A stretch of 5,046 nt of DNA from Desulfobacterales bacterium (GTDB lineage: Bacteria > Desulfobacterota > Desulfobacteria > Desulfobacterales > JAHIVH01), in NCBI GenBank assembly GCA_020056645.1, contig JAGVHJ010000141.1:1-5046 (forward strand). Direction: 5' to 3'. Shown piece by piece: positions 1-5,046 of this stretch. The notes under the pieces are model-generated. The model was not told where the DNA came from. It ran no database searches and saw nothing but the letters and a program-made list of their open reading frames with translations. A program made the position numbers and the translations under genes. How positions within the stretch are numbered: position 1 is the stretch's first letter; the number at the start of each line of letters is the position of its first letter.

Positions 1-8
1 AAAAAAAT

Positions 9-36
9 TTGACCGCAGGAATACATGGCGTATTTC
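9..36 (+). promoter_or_regulatory. Weak candidate sigma-70-type promoter
   Basis: TTGACC at 9-14 matches the -35 consensus at five of six positions. Sixteen bases later, TATTTC at 31-36 matches the -10 consensus at only three of six. It is correctly oriented for the cluster and lies about 80 bases before the first start codon. The poor -10 box makes this only a candidate; the true promoter may lie upstream of the window. Confidence 0.2.
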
Positions 37-47
37 GAGGATCAAAA

Positions 48-77
48 TTTTTTTCCAACGCCGGAGTTGGGAAAATT
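48..77. repeat. Inverted repeat in the leader, possible operator or mRNA hairpin
   Basis: CCAAC at 55-59 and GTTGG at 66-70 are perfect complements around the six-base loop GCCGGA. The stem can extend outward because TTTT at 51-54 faces AAAA at 72-75, with one extra G at 71. No T-run follows on either strand, so it is not a standard intrinsic terminator. It lies between the candidate promoter and the first gene, where an operator or a 5' UTR hairpin would be plausible. Its role is unknown. Confidence 0.35.
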
Positions 78-103
78 AACAAAAACTTGAACATCGAGTA
101 AAA

Positions 104-110
104 GGGAGAG
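104..110 (+). promoter_or_regulatory. Ribosome binding site deciding a TTG start
   Basis: The purine stretch GGGAGAG ends six bases before the TTG at 117; its GGGAG core at 104-108 ends eight bases before it. The first in-frame ATG (225-227) would remove the H-box, so this site supports the TTG start. Confidence 0.6.
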
Positions 111-116
111 ATACCA

Positions 117-782
117 TTGACAGAAAAATCAGCCGATGATCTCCGCTTTTTTGGAAAGGTCACTGCGGGCGTCACCCACGATCTTCAGAATGTCATCGCC
201 GTCATCAAGGAAACCGCTGGGCTCATGGAGGATATCCTTCTCATGAACCGGGATAAAGAGCTTCCTTTTTTCGAAAAGTTCCAGAAATCCCTCACAACCA
301 TCAAAAATCAGGCCATTAGAGGCTCTACCCTGATCAAAAGCCTGAACGAGTTCGCCCATGCCCCGGACAATGACGAAAAAGAGATCGATATCGTTGCTAC
401 CGCCCGCATGTTGGCGGCTCTCATCGAACGGAAAAGCAGATCGTTCGAGATTCAAATTCATGTGGAAACCTCTACCGCGCCCCCAATGATCCGGACCCAT
501 GCGGTTCGATTTGAAATGGCCCTGTTAATGGCCATTGAAAGCATGATGGGATGCGTTCCCAGGGGCGGAAGTCTCATGATCGTTCCGGAAATAAAAGAAG
601 GCGAGACAATAATCAATATCCTCTGCAAGGAGGATTCGGGAGGGGTGGGCCGCCCCTCTTCGGGTCCAGGGGAGCTACCCTGTGAGTCGTGGTCCGCCCT
701 TGAGAGAATCGTGAAAACGATCAACGGTCGCGCGGATAGGCTGGCCCAGGAAAAAGGAATCATATTACGATTTAACGTATAG
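117..782 (+). CDS. Histidine-kinase-like protein with degenerate ATP-binding domain (possible histidine phosphotransferase)
   Basis: The 221-residue protein has no signal peptide or membrane segment, so it should be cytoplasmic. Residues 8-82 look like a dimerisation/phosphoacceptor helical hairpin. The H-box reads FGKVTAGVTHDLQNVIAVI, with the candidate phospho-histidine at H21 followed by D22 and N25. Residues 90-221 follow the fold order of a HATPase_c domain but lack its catalytic signatures. In the N-box region (FEMALLMAIESM, 132-143) the usual asparagines are replaced by methionines M134 and M138. The G1 region is a Gly/Pro/Ser-rich stretch (173-185), and the G2 glycines are absent before SALERIVKTINGR. 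ATP binding is therefore doubtful. A DHp hairpin plus dead ATPase domain at about 220 residues is the layout of ChpT- and Spo0B-type phosphotransferases, though a diverged kinase is also possible. The start is TTG. The gene leads the cluster, and the REC domain in the fourth gene is an obvious candidate partner (inference). Confidence 0.75.
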   Translation: MTEKSADDLRFFGKVTAGVTHDLQNVIAVIKETAGLMEDILLMNRDKELPFFEKFQKSLTTIKNQAIRGSTLIKSLNEFAHAPDNDEKEIDIVATARMLAALIERKSRSFEIQIHVETSTAPPMIRTHAVRFEMALLMAIESMMGCVPRGGSLMIVPEIKEGETIINILCKEDSGGVGRPSSGPGELPCESWSALERIVKTINGRADRLAQEKGIILRFNV

Positions 783-790
783 TTTATTAA

Positions 791-797
791 GGAGGAG
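791..797 (+). promoter_or_regulatory. Strong ribosome binding site for the kinase-like gene
   Basis: GGAGGAG lies seven bases before the ATG at 805, inside the 22-base gap after the first gene. It is the closest to the anti-Shine-Dalgarno consensus in the window and suggests efficient translation of this gene. Confidence 0.75.
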
Positions 798-804
798 AAG
801 CGTT

Positions 805-1611
805 ATGCCGGTTATTACCATTTCAAGGGGGTCTTACAGCAAGGGAAAGGAGATCGCGGAAAAACTCGCGTCTAAACTTTCCTATGAGTGCGTCTCACGG
901 GATATCCTGATCGAGACCTCCGAGCAGTTCAACATTCCCGAGGTCAAGCTGATCCGGGCGCTTCATGATGCGCCGTCGATTCTAGAGCGGTTCACCCACG
1001 GCAAGGAGAAGTATGTGGCCTACATCAAAAAAGCCTTGCTCGAACATGTGGCCAAAGGAAATGTCGTCTATCACGGCCTTGCGGGCCACTTTTTTTTACA
1101 GGGCATCTCCCATGTGATGAAGGTAAGGATTATCGCCAATCTGGAAGACCGGGTTCGGGAGGAGATGAAGCGGGAAAATATCGCCGAGGCGAAAGCCCGT
1201 CAGATCGTGGCCAAGGATGATGAAGAGCGCCGCAAATGGGGTCTTCACCTCTACGGCATGGATACCTTTAATGCGAGTCTCTACGATATCGTGCTTCACA
1301 TCGATTCCATTTCCGTGGATGAGGCCGTGGATATCCTGGCCCATGTGTCGACCTATCCCTGCTTCAATACCACGGAAAGTTCCCAAAGAGAGTTCCTGGA
1401 CCGGCTCCTTGCGGCGAAGGCGGAGGCTCTTTTAGTAGAAAAGTTTCCGGCGATCAAGGTGAGCGCCAAAGAGGGGGTGGTTCACGTCCATTTCCACAAC
1501 TCCCACTCGGATTCCGGCAAGATCAATCTGCAGGTGTGTGATTTATTAAAAGATGTGGATGGTGTCAAAGGTGTCTGGACCAACCTTTTAAGAGATCACC
1601 GGTTTGAATAA
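805..1611 (+). CDS. Cytidylate-kinase-like (Cytidylate_kin2-type) P-loop protein with C-terminal BON-like domain
   Basis: This is a 268-residue soluble protein. Residues 1-180 resemble the cytidylate-kinase-like family. The N-terminal strand MPVITISRG leads into a P-loop-like GSYSKGKEIA (9-18, G-x4-GK). A nucleotide-kinase-like core follows, with VVYHGLAGHFF (87-97), a lid-like charged segment KDDEERRKW (137-145) and the family-like ending ASLYDIVLHID (157-167). Residues 195-265 show the alpha-beta-beta-alpha-beta pattern of a BON domain: a helix (FLDRLLAAKAEALL), strands KVSAKEGVVHVHF, a helix, then VDGVKGVWTNL. It is unlikely to be housekeeping Cmk, because the glycine loop differs and the tail is extra. 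Its real substrate is unknown; members of this family are often found as accessory proteins. The gene begins 22 bases after the HK-like gene and ends 21 bases before SulP. The fourth gene encodes a clear paralogue. The family call is solid, the BON call moderate, the function open. Confidence 0.8.
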   Translation: MPVITISRGSYSKGKEIAEKLASKLSYECVSRDILIETSEQFNIPEVKLIRALHDAPSILERFTHGKEKYVAYIKKALLEHVAKGNVVYHGLAGHFFLQGISHVMKVRIIANLEDRVREEMKRENIAEAKARQIVAKDDEERRKWGLHLYGMDTFNASLYDIVLHIDSISVDEAVDILAHVSTYPCFNTTESSQREFLDRLLAAKAEALLVEKFPAIKVSAKEGVVHVHFHNSHSDSGKINLQVCDLLKDVDGVKGVWTNLLRDHRFE

Positions 1612-1616
1612 GAAGA

Positions 1617-1623
1617 GAAGAGG
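1617..1623 (+). promoter_or_regulatory. Ribosome binding site for the SulP gene
   Basis: The purine run GAAGAGG ends nine bases before the ATG at 1633. Two nearer ATGs at 1625 and 1628 are out of frame with the transporter and too close to this site. The frame upstream of 1633 has no other start before the previous gene's stop codon, so 1633 is the only sensible start. Confidence 0.55.
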
Positions 1624-1632
1624 TATGATGAT

Positions 1633-3777
1633 ATGCTAGCGCGAATTTTTCCCTTTCTTGAGTGGTTCAAGGCTTACGACGCCTCTAAATTCAAGATTGA
1701 TCTCATGGCGGGCCTGACCGTGGCCCTGGTTTTGATTCCCCAGTCCATGGCTTACGCCCAACTGGCGGGCCTTCCAGCTTATTTTGGGCTTTATGCGGCC
1801 TTTTTACCGCCTATGATGGCCGCCCTTTTCGGCTCGAGCCGACAGCTCTCAACCGGCCCGGTGGCCGTGGTCTCCCTTATGACGGCTGCGGCCCTTGAAC
1901 CCCTGGCGACCCTGGGAAGCCAGGAGTTTATCACCTATGCGGTGGTTCTTTCCCTCACGGTCGGCATTTTTCAATTGTCCCTGGGGATCTTTCGTCTGGG
2001 CCTGATCGTGAATTTCCTCGCCCACCCAGTCGTTAACGGTTTTTCCAACGCCGCGGCCCTTATCATCGCCTCCTCCCAGCTTTCCAAGCTATTCGGCGTG
2101 GATGTGGATAATGCCGCGCACCACTATGAGACCGTCATTCGGGTCGTTCAAGCGGCGATCAATTACACCCACTGGCCCACCCTTGTCATCGGCCTATTTT
2201 CCATCGCCATCATGGTTATCCTGAAGCGTCTCAATCCCCGGATTCCCAATGTGCTCGTGGCCGTTGTGGTGACCACCCTGATCGCCTGGGGAACCGGATT
2301 CGAGCACAACAAAAAGGTGGATATCTCCTGTTTTGAATCGAGTGAGACACAAGAGCGGCTCCTTTCCTTCAACGCCGCCATGGATAAGGTCGCCGAGCTG
2401 GGCGTCAATCGTACCGAAACATCCAAGAAAATTTCGGCCCTGGAAGAGGTTCATGGCGGGGGACTCGATAAACTGACCCTCACCCATCAGCTCAATATGA
2501 TCCAGATGGAGATGGAGACAGAGAAACATCGCGCCCACACCCTCCGGGAAACGCTTCGGAACACCCTCTTCCGGGCCGTGACCGCCGAGGATGGAAAAAT
2601 GACCTTGTATCTGAAGGAAAAAACCCCCGAAGGCGCTAAAACCGATGGGCGGATCTGGCGGATACGGCTTGGGAACAAGCGTGTGAATGAAAAGGACGTG
2701 GTGATCATGGGCGGCGGCGGCGTGGTCGGGAATGTTCCAAAAGGGCTTCCCACATTGGGCCTCCCTCAAGTGAAAACGGCGGTTGTTCTCAAACTATTGC
2801 CTGCCGCCATCATCATTTCCCTTCTTGGCTTCATGGAAGCGATAGCCATCGCGAAGGCCATGGCCTCCAAAACCGGCCAGCGCATTGATCCCAACCAGGA
2901 GCTGATCGGTCAGGGGGTAGCGAATATCATGGGCTCAATCGGGCAGAGCTATCCCACTTCCGGTTCTTTTTCAAGAAGCGCCGTGAATCTCCAGTCTGGA
3001 GCCGTCACCGGTTTGTCGAGCGTTATCACCAGCATCGTGGTCGTGATCGCCCTTCTTTTCCTCACCCCGCTCTTATATCACCTGCCCAACGCCACCCTGG
3101 CCGCGGTGATCATGATGGCCGTGATCGGTCTCTTGAACGTGAGCGGCTTTGTTCATGCCTGGAAAACCCAGTGGTATGACGGCGCTATCTCCATCATCAC
3201 CTTTATCTTTACGTTGGTTTTCGCGCCCCACCTCGAAAAAGGAATCTATGTGGGCGTGGTCCTCTCCCTGGGCATGTTCCTTTATAAGAGCATGAGGCCC
3301 AAGATTTCCTCCCTTTCACGGCACGAAGATGAAAGCTTACGGGAGATCGGCGCTCATCAGTTAGCCGCTTGTGAATATATCGACCTTATCCGTTTCGAGG
3401 GCCCCTTGTTTTTCGCGAACGCGAGCTACCTGGAAGAGGAGATCGACAGCCGGATCGTGAACCGGAAAAATCTGAAGCACATTATCATCGCCGCAAACGG
3501 AATAAACGATATCGATACCTCGGGAGAAGAGACCCTGGCCTTGATCGTTGACCGCCTGAGAAGTTCCGGCTATGGAATTTCGTTAAGCGGCGTGAATGAA
3601 ACGGTGATGGCGGTTCTGAAAAGAACCCATCTTTTTGAAAATATCGGCGGCGATAATATTTTTCCAACCATGGAAAAGGCCATCCGCACGGTCTATGACC
3701 AAACCCACCGGGATAGCCAGGAAAAAACATGCCCGCTGTTGACCACGTGCCGTCATCTGTCGGACGTCAAGAACTAG
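1633..3777 (+). CDS. SulP-family (SLC26-like) anion transporter with STAS domain and large insert
   Basis: This is a 714-residue inner-membrane transporter, longer than the roughly 550-600 residues usual for bacterial SulP. Residues 22-222 hold the first membrane half, with the family signature IPQSMAYAQLAGLPAYFGLY (35-54), STGPVAVV (73-80) and HPVVNGF (131-137). Residues 224-362 are an extra hydrophilic segment. The core resumes at VVGNVPKGLPTLGLP, with E402 in the GFMEAIAIAKAMA helix, then QELIGQGVANI and the half-helix motif YPTSGSFSRSAVN (440-452), and membrane helices to about 552. Residues 575-690 are a cytoplasmic STAS domain with DTSG at 628-631, as in anti-anti-sigma factors. The tail has cysteines C700 and C706. 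SulP proteins move sulfate, bicarbonate, dicarboxylates or other anions by symport or exchange; the substrate cannot be assigned here. Two kinase-like paralogues flank the gene, which suggests regulation of transport. Confidence 0.93.
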   Translation: MLARIFPFLEWFKAYDASKFKIDLMAGLTVALVLIPQSMAYAQLAGLPAYFGLYAAFLPPMMAALFGSSRQLSTGPVAVVSLMTAAALEPLATLGSQEFITYAVVLSLTVGIFQLSLGIFRLGLIVNFLAHPVVNGFSNAAALIIASSQLSKLFGVDVDNAAHHYETVIRVVQAAINYTHWPTLVIGLFSIAIMVILKRLNPRIPNVLVAVVVTTLIAWGTGFEHNKKVDISCFESSETQERLLSFNAAMDKVAELGVNRTETSKKISALEEVHGGGLDKLTLTHQLNMIQMEMETEKHRAHTLRETLRNTLFRAVTAEDGKMTLYLKEKTPEGAKTDGRIWRIRLGNKRVNEKDVVIMGGGGVVGNVPKGLPTLGLPQVKTAVVLKLLPAAIIISLLGFMEAIAIAKAMASKTGQRIDPNQELIGQGVANIMGSIGQSYPTSGSFSRSAVNLQSGAVTGLSSVITSIVVVIALLFLTPLLYHLPNATLAAVIMMAVIGLLNVSGFVHAWKTQWYDGAISIITFIFTLVFAPHLEKGIYVGVVLSLGMFLYKSMRPKISSLSRHEDESLREIGAHQLAACEYIDLIRFEGPLFFANASYLEEEIDSRIVNRKNLKHIIIAANGINDIDTSGEETLALIVDRLRSSGYGISLSGVNETVMAVLKRTHLFENIGGDNIFPTMEKAIRTVYDQTHRDSQEKTCPLLTTCRHLSDVKN
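2302..2718 (+). other. Extra hydrophilic insert inside the SulP transporter
   Basis: This segment encodes residues 224-362, between the helix ending TTLIAWGTG and the conserved VVGNVPKGLP linker. It is charged, with a probable long helix or coiled coil (about 264-314, rich in L, M, E, K and R) and then probable beta strands (MTLYLKEK, GRIWRIRLG). The preceding positively charged loop LKRLNPRIPN should be cytoplasmic by the positive-inside rule, which would place the insert in the periplasm. It stays in frame and reads as part of the same protein, so it is not a mobile insertion. Confidence 0.7.
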
Positions 3778-3785
3778 GAGAGGGG
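3777..3785 (+). promoter_or_regulatory. Ribosome binding site for the REC fusion gene
   Basis: GGAGAGGGG begins on the last base of the SulP stop codon and ends four bases before the ATG at 3790. Overlap with the stop codon suggests translational coupling to the transporter. Confidence 0.6.
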
Positions 3786-3789
3786 AAAT

Positions 3790-5022
3790 ATGCCTGTAAT
3801 TACAATCGTAAGCGGAATCTTTTGCAACAAGGAAGCAATCGTCGCGGGTATTCAAAAAAAAACCGGGTATCCAGTGATCGATGATGACGCAATCGTTAAA
3901 AAGGCCCATGAGCTATCTGGAGTGAGCGAAAAGAGCCTACAGAGGGCCTTTACATCGAAAAACTCTCTTTTCAACAATTTCACCCATGAGAAAGAGCGGG
4001 CCATCGCATGGCTCAAGCTGGCCATGGCCCAGGTTCTGGAAAAGGACAATCTCATTATCGACGGTGCGGCCGGTCTTCTGGTTCCCAAATCGATCACCCA
4101 TGTCTTGAGAGTGCTTCTCATCGGCGATGTGGCCTACCGGGTCCAGTTCGCCTCCAAAGAAAAAAAGATAGTGGAAAAAGAGGCCAATGCTCAGATTAAA
4201 AATCACGACGAAAATTTAAGCGCCTTTGTCAACACGATCTTCAAATCGAACGACCCCTGGGCCGATAGCCTCTATGACATGGTGGTTCCGGTGGATAAAA
4301 CCGATGATGCCAAGAGCGTTTCCCTGATATCCGATTATCTACAGAGCGACGTCGTGAAGCCCACGGAGGAGTCGAAAAAGAGGGCCCTCGATTTTCAATT
4401 GTCCGCCCAGGTGGAGGTGGCCCTCGCCAAGGAAGGACATGCGGCGGATGTCTTTTCGAGGGATGGACATGTCACCCTGACCATCAACAAGAACGTGCTC
4501 TTTTTAAGCAGGCTCGAAGAGGAGCTGAAAACCATCGCCCAAAAGGTTCCGGGCGTTAAAAGCGTGGACACCCAGGTGGGAAAGGGGTTTTACCAGACCG
4601 ATATCTACCGGAAATACAATTTTGAAATGCCCTCCAAAATTCTGCTGGTGGATGATGAACGTGAGTTTGTGCAGACCCTCTCGGAACGGCTCCTGATGCG
4701 TGAAATGGGCTCGCTTGTCGCCTACGATGGTGAATCGGCCCTGAATCTCATTTCGAAAGATGACCCAGAGGTCATGATTCTCGATCTCAACATGCCGGGG
4801 ATAGATGGTATCGAGGTGCTGCGCCGTGTCAAGAAGAGCCGGCCAGAGATCGCCGTCATCATCCTGACCGGCCACGGGTCGGAAAAAGACCGGGAGACCT
4901 GTCTCAAGCTGGGAGCCTTCGCCTATCTGCAGAAGCCGGTGGATATTGATGTTTTAAGCGATACCCTCAAAAAGGCGAACGCGGCGATCAAGAAAAACTC
5001 AACCATGAAAACGAAAAAATAA
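3790..5022 (+). CDS. Degenerate cytidylate-kinase-like protein fused to BON-like region and C-terminal response-regulator receiver domain
   Basis: The 410-residue soluble protein has three parts. Residues 1-190 are paralogous to the gene at 805: shared MPVITI start, FTHEKERAIAWLK (64-76) against FTHGKEKYVAYIK, ITHVLRVLLIGD (102-113) against SHVMKVRIIANL, and DSLYDMVVPVD (159-169). The P-loop is gone: SGIFCNKEA has neither the spacing nor the glycine of G-x4-GK. The lid arginines are also lost (KNHDENLSAF). This part is probably not catalytic. Residues 198-265 are BON-like, ending VPGVKSVDTQV. Residues 283-400 are a complete REC domain with acidic pair D288/D289, phosphoacceptor D332 in LDLNMPG, T360 and K382 (QKPVD). 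No DNA-binding output domain follows, only a lysine-rich tail. The REC sits C-terminal, the reverse of the common order. A phosphorylation-controlled partner of the upstream kinase-like protein or of SulP is the likely role (inference). Confidence 0.85.
   Translation: MPVITIVSGIFCNKEAIVAGIQKKTGYPVIDDDAIVKKAHELSGVSEKSLQRAFTSKNSLFNNFTHEKERAIAWLKLAMAQVLEKDNLIIDGAAGLLVPKSITHVLRVLLIGDVAYRVQFASKEKKIVEKEANAQIKNHDENLSAFVNTIFKSNDPWADSLYDMVVPVDKTDDAKSVSLISDYLQSDVVKPTEESKKRALDFQLSAQVEVALAKEGHAADVFSRDGHVTLTINKNVLFLSRLEEELKTIAQKVPGVKSVDTQVGKGFYQTDIYRKYNFEMPSKILLVDDEREFVQTLSERLLMREMGSLVAYDGESALNLISKDDPEVMILDLNMPGIDGIEVLRRVKKSRPEIAVIILTGHGSEKDRETCLKLGAFAYLQKPVDIDVLSDTLKKANAAIKKNSTMKTKK
3854..3862 (+). repeat. 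Run of nine A within the fourth gene
   Basis: Nine consecutive A lie in codons 22-25 of the pseudokinase/REC gene. Gain or loss of one A leads to a stop within about ten codons, so slippage at this site would abolish the full protein. Runs of this length can cause polymerase slippage; whether this one does is unknown. Confidence 0.5.
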
Positions 5023-5043
5023 TGATTCAGGGCCAAAGGAACC

Positions 5044-5046
5044 ATG
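5044..5046 (+). CDS. Probable start codon of a fifth gene (cut by the window edge)
   Basis: An ATG ends the window, preceded by the Shine-Dalgarno-like AAAGGA at 5035-5040 with a short three-base spacing. It lies 21 bases after the previous stop, matching the gene spacing of the cluster. An ATG at 5022-5024 overlapping the stop codon is also open to the edge but has a poorer ribosome site. The product cannot be predicted. Confidence 0.4.

Larger units (their letters stand above)
1..116. other. Leader region upstream of the gene cluster, no supportable gene
   Basis: This AT-rich stretch precedes the first gene. I find no open frame in it that looks like a protein. A TGA at 10-12 could be the end of an upstream gene, but too little of that frame is visible to say. 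It holds an inverted repeat (about 48-77), a weak promoter-like pair (9-36) and the ribosome binding site of the first gene (104-110). Confidence 0.6.

Noticed and set aside
1..12. End of an upstream gene closing at TGA 10-12
   Set aside because: Only three codons are visible, all AT-rich, which cannot be told from intergenic sequence.
26..40. Sigma-54-type promoter starting at TGGC
   Set aside because: No GC dinucleotide is found at the required distance for the -12 element.
55..75. Intrinsic terminator at the leader hairpin
   Set aside because: The stem is short and no T-run follows it on either strand.
129..763. Two minus-strand open frames opposite the HK-like gene
   Set aside because: The sense strand has a clear H-box protein with a ribosome site; the antisense translations look compositionally random.
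805..1611. Annotation as housekeeping cytidylate kinase (cmk)
   Set aside because: The glycine loop GSYSKGKE differs from the GxSGxGKGT type of Cmk, the protein has an extra BON-like tail, and the context is signalling and transport rather than nucleotide metabolism.
2194..2769. A 191-codon open frame on the minus strand over the SulP insert
   Set aside because: It is antisense to a well-supported transporter gene, its translation shows no recognisable domain, and several overlapping minus-strand frames are open here because of sense codon composition.
4627..5022. A separate response-regulator gene starting at ATG 4627
   Set aside because: The frame is continuous with the upstream pseudokinase/BON region and no good ribosome site precedes 4627; kept only as a possible fossil or internal start.
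5023..5046. Terminator after the fourth gene
   Set aside because: The 24 bases show no hairpin or T-run and instead look like a short gap leading to another start codon.

Overview
The window is a compact, single-strand gene cluster of four complete genes, all on the + strand, separated by only 22, 21 and 12 bases. It reads as one operon that continues past the right edge. In order, the genes encode: (1) a short soluble histidine-kinase-like protein with an intact H-box and a badly eroded ATP-binding domain; (2) a cytidylate-kinase-like P-loop protein with a BON-like tail; (3) a SulP-family anion transporter with a C-terminal STAS domain and an unusual insert of about 140 residues; (4) a second, P-loop-less copy of the kinase-like protein fused to a BON-like region and a C-terminal response-regulator receiver (REC) domain. 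A probable start codon for a fifth gene lies at the last three bases.

The moderate GC content, the gene style (SulP beside Cytidylate_kin2-like proteins and two-component parts) and the codon choice suggest a bacterium of the Desulfobacterota/deltaproteobacterial type. This is inference from gene content; the window has no rRNA or other lineage marker. I see no mobile elements, tRNAs, CRISPR repeats or clear terminators.

Layout: 1-116 is a leader with no supportable gene, a weak candidate promoter and an inverted repeat. 117-782 is the HK-like protein, 805-1611 the kinase-like/BON protein, 1633-3777 SulP, 3790-5022 the pseudokinase/BON/REC fusion, and 5023-5046 a gap with a probable next start.

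Working model (inference): the cluster is a regulated anion-transport module. The gene 1 product resembles ChpT/Spo0B-type phosphotransferases in layout and could pass phosphate to the REC domain of gene 4. The two paralogous kinase-like/BON proteins, one with a P-loop and one without, flank the transporter gene and may pair with each other and act on the transporter, perhaps at its cytoplasmic STAS domain. The substrate of the transporter cannot be read from the sequence; sulfate, bicarbonate or another anion are all possible.
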